Shown here: in pieces, positions 42,477 to 50,910 of the stretch
How positions within the stretch are numbered: the stretch's first letter is position 1
Layout: every line of letters begins with the position of its first letter
Origin: Marinibaculum sp040216765
GTDB lineage: Bacteria > Pseudomonadota > Alphaproteobacteria > Ferrovibrionales > Ferrovibrionaceae
Length of the DNA: 64,000 nucleotides
Assembly (NCBI GenBank): GCA_040216765.1
Contig: JAVJON010000053.1
Span: 9,507-73,506, forward strand
Reading direction: 5' to 3'
The notes under the pieces: generated by a model
Told to the model about the DNA's origin: nothing
The model's input: the letters and a program-made list of their open reading frames with translations, nothing else
The model's database searches: none
Position numbers and translations under genes: made by a program

Positions 42477-43190
42477 ATGCAGAATCAGGTCGTTTCCCGC
42501 GAGGATTGGCTGAAGGCCCGCCTCGAGCTGCTCGAGGCCGAGAAGGCATTCACCCGCCAGCGCGATGCGCTGACCCGCCGCCGGATGGCGATGCCGTGGG
42601 AGCGGGTCGACAAGGATTATCGCTTCGAGGGACCGGGCGGCGCACTGACCCTGGGCGAGCTCTTCGACGGGCGCTCGCAGCTGATCGTCTATCACTTCAT
42701 GCTCGGCCCCGACTGGAAGGAGGGCTGCACCTCCTGCTCGTTCTGGGCGGACAATTTCAACGGCATTCCGGTTCACCTCGCCCATCGCGACGTGACCTTC
42801 ACCGCCGTGTCGCGCGCGCCGCTGCCGGAGATCGAGTCCTATCGGTCCCGCATGGGCTGGAGCTTCCCCTGGGTCTCGTGCCATGGCAGCGACTTCAACT
42901 TCGACTATGACGCCTCCTTCACCCCGGAGCAGATCGCGGCGGGCCGTGCGACCTACAACTACGGCCCCAAGACGGGCGCGGTGACCGAGCTGGTCGCGAT
43001 CAGCGTGTTCTACCGGATCCCGGACGGCGAGGCCGGGGCCGGCGAGATCTTCCACACCTATTCCTGCTATGCCCGCGGCGTGGAGGCTCTCAATGGCGCC
43101 TACCACTACCTGGACCTGGTGCCGAAGGGGCGCGACGAGGCGGGCCTGGACTTCTCCATGGCCTGGCTGCGCCGGCACGACGAATATTGA
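42477..43190 (+). CDS. DUF899 thioredoxin-like protein
   Basis: A 237-residue DUF899 protein with a thioredoxin-like fold. Family segments are VSREDWLKARLELLEAEKAF, YRFEGPGGALTLGELFDGRS, LIVYHFMLGPDWKEGCTSCS (a CxxC pair), then FTAVSRAPLPEI and the end MAWLRRHDEY. Function is not established; an antioxidant or peroxiredoxin-like role is often suggested. GGAG lies about 7 bases before the ATG. A small membrane protein follows after 48 bases. Confidence 0.87.
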   Translation: MQNQVVSREDWLKARLELLEAEKAFTRQRDALTRRRMAMPWERVDKDYRFEGPGGALTLGELFDGRSQLIVYHFMLGPDWKEGCTSCSFWADNFNGIPVHLAHRDVTFTAVSRAPLPEIESYRSRMGWSFPWVSCHGSDFNFDYDASFTPEQIAAGRATYNYGPKTGAVTELVAISVFYRIPDGEAGAGEIFHTYSCYARGVEALNGAYHYLDLVPKGRDEAGLDFSMAWLRRHDEY

Positions 43191-43238
43191 GGGCGGGGCG
43201 GGGCGGGGCGGGGCAGGGCGCGGCCGGGAGGGCAGGGC

Positions 43239-43445
43239 ATGGCCGGCGCGGCCAACTGGCTTTCGCTCGCGGCCGCGCCGGCCTTCGCCGCCATGGCGCT
43301 GCTGACGGTTGCGGCGGGCGGCGGTGCGTCGGATGCGCTCTGCGTGGCGACGGGCGGTGCCCTGCCGCTCGCCGGCATGGTGCCGATGTACCTGCTGATG
43401 AGCCTCTTCCACCTGCCGCCCTGGCTGCGGCTCAGATCGATGTGA
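43239..43445 (+). CDS. Small two-helix membrane protein downstream of DUF899
   Basis: 68 residues with two hydrophobic segments (NWLSLAAAPAFAAMALLTVA and PLAGMVPMYLLMSLFHLPPW). Similar short membrane proteins occur after DUF899 genes as far as I recall, so I treat it as real. A low-complexity GGGGC run (43191-43215) separates the two genes. It ends just before a strong palindrome. Function unknown. Confidence 0.6.
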   Translation: MAGAANWLSLAAAPAFAAMALLTVAAGGGASDALCVATGGALPLAGMVPMYLLMSLFHLPPWLRLRSM

Positions 43446-43446
43446 C

Positions 43447-43512
43447 GATATCCGGATATCCGGTGACAGTTTACTCAATCCCAAAAAAGCGGAATTGAGT
43501 AAACTGTCACCG
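43447..43512. repeat. Perfect 19-bp inverted repeat with adjoining 14-bp palindrome
   Basis: CGGTGACAGTTTACTCAAT (43461-43479) pairs exactly with ATTGAGTAAACTGTCACCG (43494-43512) around a 14-base loop. Directly before it, GATATCCGGATATC (43447-43460) is itself a perfect palindrome. The core resembles widely dispersed REP-type elements mobilised by RAYT transposases (from memory). No T-run follows, so it is not a standard terminator. It is AT-richer than its surroundings. Confidence 0.75.
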
Positions 43513-43661
43513 ATTACCAGCATCGGGCTCGACCCGGTGGGCTATGGCGATGCCCGTCTCGATCGATTGAGGCCGACGGCGCGATGGGCCCGCGGCTGAC
43601 CGGCGGTGCGGCCGGGTCTCGGCAGTCGGGGCCTGCGCATCGCGCCGTCATGCCCAGGCCC

Positions 43662-44138
43662 TCAGTCGCCGGCCAAGGCGTTGCATTCGACCTCGATCGC
43701 GGCGCCCAGCGGGATCGCCGGGACGACGATGGTCGAGCGGGTCGGCGGGTCCTTCGGGAAATACTCCTTGTAGACGGCGTTCATCGGCTTGAAATCGTCG
43801 ATATCGGCTAGCAGAACGACGCATTTGACCGTCTGTTGCAGCGAACTGCCGGCCAGCTCGAGGATCTCCTTCACATGGGCGAAGGCCTGCCGCGCCTCGG
43901 GCGTGATGCCGCCGGGCACCAGCTCCGCCTTGCCCCTGACGGTGCCCAGCACGCCGCCGACATAGACGGTGTCGCCGGCCTTGACCGCGGCGGAATAGGG
44001 CAGGCCGTCCAGGACCGGCGAGGGGTAGGCGATACGCTCGCCTGCCGCCGCCCCGTTCGTTGCCAGCGCCAAAGCCGACAGGCCGAGCGCCGCAGCGAAA
44101 GCAACGGCCTTGCGGGAGATACGGGATTGACTGGTCAT
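43662..44138 (-). CDS. RidA-family protein with signal peptide (exported imine deaminase)
   Basis: A 158-residue RidA/YjgF protein. RidA hydrolyses reactive enamines and imines to ketones and ammonia. The active-site Arg is in PTRSTIVVPAI, the Glu in AIEVECNALA, and NAVYKEYF holds the conserved Asn, so it looks competent. Unusually for RidA, the first 35 or so residues are a clear signal peptide (RKAVAFAAALGLSALALATN, then GAAAGE), implying a periplasmic or secreted protein. Its ATG overlaps the lodB-like stop by four bases. Last gene of the lodA-lodB-ridA unit; the natural partner is imine produced by the oxidase. Confidence 0.85.
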   Translation of the reverse strand: MTSQSRISRKAVAFAAALGLSALALATNGAAAGERIAYPSPVLDGLPYSAAVKAGDTVYVGGVLGTVRGKAELVPGGITPEARQAFAHVKEILELAGSSLQQTVKCVVLLADIDDFKPMNAVYKEYFPKDPPTRSTIVVPAIPLGAAIEVECNALAGD

Positions 44139-45295
44139 GATTTCCTCCTCTGGGTGAAGGCCCGGCCGATCGAGGATCGGCGGGGCTCGGTGCTGACATC
44201 CTGCACCCCCTCCGCGGCGGTGCGGCGGCGCTGCCAGAACGGCTGGCCGGCGAACCGGCCCTCACGGCGATAGATCCGCTGCCGCTCGTCGCGATAGCGG
44301 GCGATCCCCTGGTCGACCCGGTCGGCATAGTGCCGCAGCGGCCCGGGATCGCCGTCGAGCGCCCTGCATGCGGCCTCCCCGGCCTCGATGCCGGTCCACA
44401 GCGCCGTCGTCATGCCATGGGCGGAGAGCGGGTCGAACGCGGCCGCCGCATCGCCGACGGCGGCCCAGTCCGGCCCGGCGGCGCGGGACAGCCAGGCGGT
44501 CCCGGCGCTGGCCAGGCGTGGCGCGCCGGCCAGGGCGAAGCCCGCGCTCTCGATCCAGCGGGAGATGTAGCGGCTGTCCGCTGCCAGGGCCTGCCAGGCG
44601 GCCGGGTCGCGGCCGAGGCCGCGCGGCAACAGGTCCGGGTCGGAATAATGGTTCAGGGCCAGGCGCCCGTCGGCCAGCAGGGTCGCATACCACCAGCCGG
44701 TGGCGACGGCCTCGACCAGGGTCGCCGGGGTCGGCTCGACCTCCCGGTCGACCTGCTCGAGGAAGGCATAGGCTGCCATCAGCCGGTCGCCGCGCTGCAG
44801 CTTCGCCAGCCGGCGCCCGATCCGGCAGGCGCGCCCGGTCGCGTCGATCAGCACCCCCGCCTGTAGCGTTTCCCCGGTATCGGTCGACACCGTCCAGCCA
44901 CCCGCGCGCCGGGCGATGCCGGTGACCTGGCCGGCGATGCCGGTCACACGGGGCTGCCGGCGCAGACGGGCCACCATCGCGGCCTCCAGCCTGCCCCTGT
45001 GGACGACATGGCCCATCCCGCCCGGGCGGGCGAGGGCGTCGCTTTCAAGCAGCGCATCGCTGCCCCAGGAGGTGAAGCTGGCGGCGACCGGGCGATGCGC
45101 CGGGTCGTCCAGCAGGTCGTCCAGCCCGAGGCGCTGCAGCAGCGGGCGCGCGGCTGCGGCCAGGCTTTCGCCCGGCCTGTCGCCGGCCGTGGCGGGCGGG
45201 GCGATCCAGGTCACCGGGACGCCCCGTGCCGCCAGGGCCAGGCAGGCCGCGACCGCTGCCATGCCGCCGCCGGCAATCGTGGCGGTCGGGTCCAT
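44135..45295 (-). CDS. LodB-like FAD-dependent oxidoreductase (CTQ maturation flavoprotein)
   Basis: A 386-residue flavoprotein of the tryptophan-halogenase-like/LodB class. It begins with an FAD-binding Rossmann motif (TIAGGGMAAVAACLALAARG), then GVLIDATGRACRIGRRLAKL and WAAVGDAAAAFDPLSAHGMT, the second FAD-binding signature. LodB and GoxB proteins hydroxylate a tryptophan of their LodA/GoxA partner so that the cysteine tryptophylquinone (CTQ) cofactor can form; they act in the cytoplasm before export. Its start is 12 bases after the lodA stop. The partner gene strongly supports this role. Confidence 0.85.
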   Translation of the reverse strand: MDPTATIAGGGMAAVAACLALAARGVPVTWIAPPATAGDRPGESLAAAARPLLQRLGLDDLLDDPAHRPVAASFTSWGSDALLESDALARPGGMGHVVHRGRLEAAMVARLRRQPRVTGIAGQVTGIARRAGGWTVSTDTGETLQAGVLIDATGRACRIGRRLAKLQRGDRLMAAYAFLEQVDREVEPTPATLVEAVATGWWYATLLADGRLALNHYSDPDLLPRGLGRDPAAWQALAADSRYISRWIESAGFALAGAPRLASAGTAWLSRAAGPDWAAVGDAAAAFDPLSAHGMTTALWTGIEAGEAACRALDGDPGPLRHYADRVDQGIARYRDERQRIYRREGRFAGQPFWQRRRTAAEGVQDVSTEPRRSSIGRAFTQRRKS

Positions 45296-45307
45296 CGCCG
45301 GGGGCTG

Positions 45308-47341
45308 CTAGGGCAGCTGCCCGTGGCCCGGTTCCCAGTCGAAGCGGGTTTCCACGGTCCCGCGCCCGGTTTCGACGAAGACTTCCGCCGGGATCGCCTG
45401 CGGCCGTTGCGGGTCGGTCGGCCCGGGGCGCTTCACCACGAAGCCCATCTCCTGCCAGACGCCGATCATGTTCTGGATGCCGTCCCAATAGCTGGCATTG
45501 GCATGATAGCCGATGCCCGGCGCGCCGCGGGCCCACCAGACCCTGTTCTGGAAGAACTTCACCCGGTCCTCCGCCGACAGGTCGGGCCGCATCAGCTGCC
45601 TGTAGAAATCCTCCGGCAGGACGTCGACCGGCAGCAGGGCCGGCCACCAGACCGGCACCGGAAAGTCGTCCTGCATGTAGACCCGCTGGCAGCTGAAGGC
45701 ATCGGGCTGCCAGGGCAGGCCCATCCAGCGGGTCAGGTCGCCCGGCATCTGCGGGCCGATCGGCGCGCTGCCGCCGGTGCCGCCGGTGGTGGCCGCCGCA
45801 AAGGTCAGCACCCGCCCGACATCCTGGATCAGCGAGGCGCGATCGCCGCGGGCAATGCGGAACGGCTCCGCCTTCGGGTCGGCATGCCGCGCATAGAGCG
45901 GCGGCAGGCGAAGGTAGTACGACAGTTCCACGCCGGGGTGGAACGCCCCGCCGGAACAGGGCTCCAGCGCCGCCTCGGTCAGCGCATGGGGCTGCTGCGC
46001 GACGGGCAGCTGGTCGAGCTCCTGCACCCCATCCAGGGCGGCATCGTCGAAATCGTTCACGAACCTGCCCTCCGCCCAGAGGCGGAGATGCTCGTACTGC
46101 AGCTTCGGGAACTGGAACCATTGCAGGGGGCTGCCGTTATGGTCGATCCCGTCGCCCGGCATCATCGGCAGCTTCAGATGCTCGTCCCTGAACGCGCTGT
46201 CGCTCATGTTGTGGGGGTTGCGGAATGCGGCGAAGACGGATTGCCGGAACGCGGCGTTGGCCGCGCCCGGATCGGCCAGCCGCGCCAGGTAGGCCGGGCT
46301 GGAGAAATCGCCGATATCCAGCCAGCCGGCGCGCAGGTTGGCCGCCGCCGACACCCATTCCATCAGCGCCAGCCGCCGGAAGGTCGGGTAGATGTCCCGG
46401 CGGAACGACAGCGGCGTCGCGGGCGGCGCGATCCAGCCCGCTTCGTCGTTCATGCTCTGGATCACGTCGTACAGGGTGCTGATCGGCGGGATCTCGGGCG
46501 CGTAGTTGGGGCCGACACAGGCGATCCAGGCGCCATCGGCCTGCAGCACGCGGCCGTCCGGCAGGGTGACCCTGGCGTCCACCGGCCCGTCGCACCAATC
46601 GTCGTACCAGCCGTCATTGTCGGCAAAGCTGGTGATCGGCGCGCCGCGCGGCGAGTCCGCGATGCCGTCGGCGGGCACCACCAGGAGCCGCCCCTTGTCG
46701 TCGGTGCGCACCTGGCCCAGCGCCACGTCGACATTGTCCCAGAACCGGCCGGTCATGGCGTGCTGCGGGCTGTCGCCCTGCCAGTTGACCGATTGGCCGC
46801 CGATTCCGACGGGGCCGGGGTCGATGACCAGCATCCGCTCGCGCTGGCTGTCGTTGCGGAAGTACTGGTTGCGCATCTTCCCCGCAAGGCCCGGCGCATG
46901 TTCGCCATTGTCCAGCGGGTTGGCGAAGCCGTACCAGGCCGCCTTGCTGTTCGCGACATGCACCTGCCAGTCGATCTTCGCATCGGCCGCGGTCAGTTCG
47001 CCGATCACCCGGTCCCGATCGTCGAAGGCATAGACGCGGAAGCGCTGCACCTGCTTCTTGATCAGCGCGGTGCCGTCCTTGAAGCCGCCCTCGGGCCGGG
47101 GCGGAACCCCGGGCAGTTCGGGCGCATAGAACCATTTGGCGCTGCCGCCGACGCGGCTGATGCCGATGGCGGGGTAGATGCCGACACGCGCGATCCGGGC
47201 GCCGCCGGGGGCGGCCTCCGCGGCGGCGGCCGGAGAGACCGCAAGCTTCGACAGGAACGGGAAGCCCGCCCCGGCAAGGCCAGCGGCAGCGCCCATCCCC
47301 GCCAGGAAATCGCGCCGGCGGATTCCACCCGTCTCACCCAT
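45308..47341 (-). CDS. LodA/GoxA-family CTQ-dependent amino acid oxidase with twin-arginine signal
   Basis: A 677-residue quinoprotein oxidase. Family members use a cysteine tryptophylquinone made from their own Cys and Trp to oxidise lysine, glycine or other amino acids, giving an imine/aldehyde or keto acid, ammonia and H2O2. The conserved Cys in EPCSGGAFHPGVE and the Trp-bearing block GDLTRWMGLPWQPDAFSC are plausible CTQ sites. Typical segments include RIARVGIYPAIGISRVGGS and FADNDGWYDDWCDGPVDARV. The N-terminus has RRRDFLAG and a hydrophobic stretch with an AAAAE-like cleavage site, a Tat signal. The ATG at 47341 has GGGAGG upstream. The amino acid substrate cannot be read. Confidence 0.85.
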   Translation of the reverse strand: MGETGGIRRRDFLAGMGAAAGLAGAGFPFLSKLAVSPAAAAEAAPGGARIARVGIYPAIGISRVGGSAKWFYAPELPGVPPRPEGGFKDGTALIKKQVQRFRVYAFDDRDRVIGELTAADAKIDWQVHVANSKAAWYGFANPLDNGEHAPGLAGKMRNQYFRNDSQRERMLVIDPGPVGIGGQSVNWQGDSPQHAMTGRFWDNVDVALGQVRTDDKGRLLVVPADGIADSPRGAPITSFADNDGWYDDWCDGPVDARVTLPDGRVLQADGAWIACVGPNYAPEIPPISTLYDVIQSMNDEAGWIAPPATPLSFRRDIYPTFRRLALMEWVSAAANLRAGWLDIGDFSSPAYLARLADPGAANAAFRQSVFAAFRNPHNMSDSAFRDEHLKLPMMPGDGIDHNGSPLQWFQFPKLQYEHLRLWAEGRFVNDFDDAALDGVQELDQLPVAQQPHALTEAALEPCSGGAFHPGVELSYYLRLPPLYARHADPKAEPFRIARGDRASLIQDVGRVLTFAAATTGGTGGSAPIGPQMPGDLTRWMGLPWQPDAFSCQRVYMQDDFPVPVWWPALLPVDVLPEDFYRQLMRPDLSAEDRVKFFQNRVWWARGAPGIGYHANASYWDGIQNMIGVWQEMGFVVKRPGPTDPQRPQAIPAEVFVETGRGTVETRFDWEPGHGQLP

Positions 47342-47472
47342 TGCAAGGGCCTCCCGTCGTCTGTTTCTTGCGGTCGTGCCTGCGCCGCGCCGCCTGCCCG
47401 GTATGTGATCGGGTCGGATAGCATAACGTCGGGCGCACCGGCCTGCATGCCCTGCCGCTGCGCAGCGTACCG

Positions 47473-48747
47473 CTACAGCTTGAATGCCAGGTACAGCGCC
47501 AGGTCGGGCCAGAGGTAGAGCAGCACGACGGTCACCAGCATCAGGGCGAGGAAGGGCAGCGCCCCGCGGGAGACCTCGGCGAGGCTGGCGCGCCCGACGG
47601 ACTGGATGACATAGAGGTTCAGGCCCACCGGCGGGGTGATCAGAGCGCATTCCACCATGATCGCCATGAAGATGCCGAACCAGATCGGGTCCATGCCCAT
47701 CGCCAGCACCGCGGGCAGCAGCACCGGCGTCATCACCAGGATCATCGACAGCGCCTCGAACACCATGCCGAAGGCGAGCAGCACCAGCCCGATCAGGATG
47801 ATCAGGCCCAGCGGCGTTTCCACCGCATGGCCGAGCCAGAACGAGATCTCCTGCGGGATGCGGTAGAGGGTGATCGCCTTGCCGAAGATCTTGGCGCAGG
47901 CGACGATCAGCAGGATCGCGACGGTGGTCACCATGGATTCCCAGGCGGCTTCCTTCAGCTTCGCCCAGGTCAGGGTGCGCAGGATCGCCCCGGTGATCAC
48001 CAGCGCGGCGGCGAAGCCGATGGCCGCGGCCTCGGTCGGCGTGAAGGCGCCGGAATAGATCCCCCCCACGATCAGCACGGCCAGCGCCACGGCCGGCAGG
48101 GCCCGGCGGCTGGACCTGAAGCGTTCCGGCCAGCCCGCTGCGGGCGAAGGTGTATAGCCGCCGAACGCCTTGGCATAGACCAGGGCGAACAGGATGAAGA
48201 GCAGCATCAGCGCGATGCCCGGGCCGATGCCGGCGAGGAACAGCGCGCCCACAGATTCCTCGGTGACGAAGCCATAGACGATCAGCGGGATCGAGGGCGG
48301 GATCAGGATGCCCAGGGTGCCGCCGGCCGCCAGCAGGCCATAGACGAAGCGCCGGTCGTAGCCGCGGGCGATCATCTCCGGGATCGCCACGGTACCGATC
48401 GTCGCGGCGGTGGCGACCGAAGAGCCGGAAATCGCCGCGAAGATGCCGCAGGACAGGATGGTCGCCACGGCGAGCCCGCCGGGCCAGTGCCCGACCCAGG
48501 ACTGCACCGCGGCGAACAGGTCGCCGCCGACCCCGCCCTTTAACAGGACGTTGGACATCAGCAGGAACAGCGGCACCGACAGCAGCACGAAGCCATCCAG
48601 GGTGGACAGCACCGATTGCGGCGCCATCAGCGGCGAGAAGCCCCCCAGGGTCAGCATGCCCAGCCCCAGCGCGCCCAGCGCAAAGGCCACGGGCACGCCA
48701 GCCAGCAGCAGGCCGAACAGCCCCAGCAGGATCAGGGCGACGGTCAT
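47473..48747 (-). CDS. dctM: TRAP transporter large permease (DctM type), system 1
   Basis: A 424-residue membrane protein of normal length for TRAP large subunits, with about a dozen hydrophobic segments. Signature parts are GIFAAISGSSVATAATIGTV, the loop AAGGTLGILIPPSIPLIVYG and VECALITPPVGLNLYVIQSV. It works with the small permease (48941) and binding protein (49521) for sodium- or proton-driven uptake of organic acids or similar. It lies between dctQ (a 193-base gap with a REP-like repeat) and lodA (131 bases), all on the minus strand. Confidence 0.92.
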   Translation of the reverse strand: MTVALILLGLFGLLLAGVPVAFALGALGLGMLTLGGFSPLMAPQSVLSTLDGFVLLSVPLFLLMSNVLLKGGVGGDLFAAVQSWVGHWPGGLAVATILSCGIFAAISGSSVATAATIGTVAIPEMIARGYDRRFVYGLLAAGGTLGILIPPSIPLIVYGFVTEESVGALFLAGIGPGIALMLLFILFALVYAKAFGGYTPSPAAGWPERFRSSRRALPAVALAVLIVGGIYSGAFTPTEAAAIGFAAALVITGAILRTLTWAKLKEAAWESMVTTVAILLIVACAKIFGKAITLYRIPQEISFWLGHAVETPLGLIILIGLVLLAFGMVFEALSMILVMTPVLLPAVLAMGMDPIWFGIFMAIMVECALITPPVGLNLYVIQSVGRASLAEVSRGALPFLALMLVTVVLLYLWPDLALYLAFKL

Positions 48748-48815
48748 GCGGGCCGCTCGCGGGGCGACCGGTTCCCGGTGCCGCCGCTGCCGCCGCCACC
48801 GTCCTCTCCTCCACC

Positions 48816-48910
48816 GTCATCCTCGGGCCTGACCCGAGGATCCATTCCACAACCGTCGCAGAGCCGCAGAGCCGGCGGAATGGATCCTCGGCTCGGGGGC
48901 CGAGGATGAC
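48816..48910. repeat. REP-like palindrome, complete unit, between dctM and dctQ
   Basis: The left arm GTCATCCTCGGGCCTGACCC and the right arm CTCGGGGGCCGAGGATGAC enclose inner arms GGATCCATTCC and GGAATGGATCC with a GCAGAGCCG centre. It is nearly the same arrangement as at 35671 and lies inside the TRAP gene set, so it would be transcribed as a long hairpin. Confidence 0.75.
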
Positions 48911-48940
48911 GCGGTGCGGAGGGTGCGGCGGGGGCGCAGT

Positions 48941-49447
48941 TCATCCGTGCGGCTGCCCTTCCGCCGGCCGCTCCGGCAGATGCCCGCGCAGGGTGCGGAC
49001 CAGGCCGGCCAGGGCGGCGATGGTGAGCAGCACGAAGCCCGCGGGCACCGCGGCTTCCATCAGTGCGGCAGGCAGGTCCAGCATGGTGCCGGAGGTGCGG
49101 CCCCGCACGAAGCTGTCCCGGAAGATCGCGAAGCCGTACCACAAGGTGGCCAGGCTGAAGCCGGTGACGACGAGCAGCGAGAGCAGCTCCGCGGCCTGGC
49201 GGCCGGAGCGGCCGAGCCTGTCGGTCAAGGCCGTCACCCGGATATGGCCGCCCGTGGTCAGCACCCGCGCCATCGCCAGCAGGCTGCCCCAGATCAGGCA
49301 GAGCTGGCTGATTTCCGCCGCCCAGATCGTCGGCGCGGCAAAGATGTAGCGGGCCACGACTTCCCAGGTCAGCAGGAAGCCCGCGGCGACGAACATGAGG
49401 GCGGCCAGCCAGGCGCAGCCGGCCTCGACCCGATGGAAGGCGTGCAT
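48941..49447 (-). CDS. dctQ: TRAP transporter small permease (DctQ type), system 1
   Basis: A 168-residue membrane protein with four hydrophobic segments (ALMFVAAGFLLTWEVVARYI, IWAAEISQLCLIWGSLLAMA, AELLSLLVVTGFSLATLWYG, AVPAGFVLLTIAALAGLVRT). The WEVVARY near the end of helix 1 and the GHIRV stretch after helix 2 are typical of DctQ. AGGAG precedes the ATG at 49447. It follows dctP after 73 bases. Confidence 0.9.
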   Translation of the reverse strand: MHAFHRVEAGCAWLAALMFVAAGFLLTWEVVARYIFAAPTIWAAEISQLCLIWGSLLAMARVLTTGGHIRVTALTDRLGRSGRQAAELLSLLVVTGFSLATLWYGFAIFRDSFVRGRTSGTMLDLPAALMEAAVPAGFVLLTIAALAGLVRTLRGHLPERPAEGQPHG

Positions 49448-49520
49448 CTCGGCTCCTGCCGGCCCGCGCAGGCTGGCGGCGCGGGCCGGGCTCCGGAGGC
49501 CGGACCCTACATGGCGCCTC

Positions 49521-50513
49521 TCACATCCCCGCCGCGGCGTCCATCATCGCCTTGCCGGTGGCGCCGGTGGTCGCCAGGAACTTCTCGTAGACCGGCTTGG
49601 ACACAGCCTTCCACTCCGCGATCTCGGCCGCATTCGGGGTGTAGGCGGACATGCCGTTCTCCTTCGCGGCGGCATAGGCATCGGCCTCGATCGAGGACAT
49701 CTCGTTGCGCACGCTGTCCTCGGCCTTCAGCGCGGCGGCCTGCAGGATCGCCCGGTGCTTCTCCGGCAGCTTGTTCCACCAGTCGGTATTGGCCACCACG
49801 ATGAACTCGATCACCGCATTGTTGGTGTTGGTGATGGTGTCCATCACCTCCCACAGCTTGCGGCTCTTCACGCCGCTGACACCCGTCATGCCGATGTCGA
49901 CGGTGCCGCGCTGATAGGCGAGGTACTGCTCGGAACCGGAAATGATCGTGGGGGAGCCGCCGGCCGCCTCCACGAAATCGCCGAGGGTCTTGCCGAAGAC
50001 ACGCACCTTCTTGCCCTTCATGTCGGCCGGCGTCTTGATCGGGCCGCCGTTGGACAGCATCACCGCGCCGCCATAGGCCTGCCACCACAGGACCGTGGAG
50101 CCGGTGTCGGCGATCGCCGCGTCGATCGGCGCGCGGACCGCCGAGCCCGGCGCGACCGCCTTGCGCACCTTCTCCTCGGAATCGAACAGGAAGGGCTGGT
50201 AGAAGATGTCGACGATCGGCGCGTCGCCGACATAGCGGGTGAGCGAGGCGACGCCGGCCTCGATCGAGCCGGAGCCCACCGCCTGCGGCACCTCGTTGTC
50301 CTTGTAGAGCTGCGCGGAATCGTAGATCTGCACCTCGATCTCGCCGTTCGACGTCTTCTCCACCTCGTCCTTGAACAGGACGAGGTTCTGGCCGAGATGG
50401 CTCTTCAGCGGCAGCTGCAGGGTGATCCGCATCGTGGTCTCGGCTGCCTGGGCGGCGGTGCCGGCAAGGGCCAGGGCTGCGGCGGCGGCAATCAGGATCA
50501 GGCTGCGTTTCAT
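49521..50513 (-). CDS. dctP: TRAP transporter substrate-binding protein (DctP type), system 1
   Basis: A 330-residue periplasmic binding protein. The signal peptide is MKRSLILIAAAAALALAGTA, with cleavage near AQA. The DctP fold is visible in PLKSHLGQNLVLFKDEVEKT, ALKAEDSVRN and the TPADMKGKKVRVFG block; the Arg of the carboxylate-binding site is likely VRVFGKTLGDF. The GGGAGG 7 bases before the ATG supports the start. It is first in the minus-strand set dctP-dctQ-dctM-lodA-lodB-ridA. The ligand is unknown; carboxylate or amino-acid-related compounds are likely. Confidence 0.9.
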   Translation of the reverse strand: MKRSLILIAAAAALALAGTAAQAAETTMRITLQLPLKSHLGQNLVLFKDEVEKTSNGEIEVQIYDSAQLYKDNEVPQAVGSGSIEAGVASLTRYVGDAPIVDIFYQPFLFDSEEKVRKAVAPGSAVRAPIDAAIADTGSTVLWWQAYGGAVMLSNGGPIKTPADMKGKKVRVFGKTLGDFVEAAGGSPTIISGSEQYLAYQRGTVDIGMTGVSGVKSRKLWEVMDTITNTNNAVIEFIVVANTDWWNKLPEKHRAILQAAALKAEDSVRNEMSSIEADAYAAAKENGMSAYTPNAAEIAEWKAVSKPVYEKFLATTGATGKAMMDAAAGM

Positions 50514-50910
50514 TATCGGTCCTCCCGGTGTTCTGGTTGCCGGGATTATGCCTGCATCGGGCCCGTTGCACAGCCCTTGCGTGACCGCCGCGCGACACCC
50601 CCGCCGACTTGACTTCGCCGGGCCCGGACGCGGCCCGAAAGGCGGGACAAACGCGGGCAGACAGGTTATGGTCCGCCCATTGATCCATTAGCCGTGCGAC
50701 CGGACGCCGGGAATGGATCGCGGGCCCTGATGCTTCTGCCTGGCGCAGTGCCGGGAAGCAGGAATGCTTCGCAAAAAAGCGAAATTCCGTGACAAACAGG
50801 GAAACCGTCGATATTTTTCAACCAAGGATAAAGGATGCCCCAGGACCGGCTCCGGCCATCGGCAATCGGGGTGCCCGACACGGAAATCGACAAAAGCAGG
50901 AGGAAACGTG
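50514..50910. other. Divergent intergenic region between the two TRAP systems
   Basis: About 400 bases with no gene. An in-frame extension of the second dctP reaches back to 50764 but looks non-coding. It contains a TTCGC/GCGAA hairpin with an A6 loop (50769-50784) and must hold the promoters of both TRAP operons. No clear -35/-10 pair is assigned. Confidence 0.4.

Noticed and set aside
45308..48850. A single 1180-codon minus-strand frame joining lodA and the TRAP large permease region as a fusion
   Set aside because: The upstream part is out of frame with dctM and is Arg/Gly/Pro-rich; lodA has its own ATG, ribosome binding site and signal peptide at 47341.
50764..50910. N-terminal extension of the second dctP
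   Set aside because: The residues are basic and low-complexity, and a well-placed AGGAGG with a GTG start directly precedes the signal peptide.
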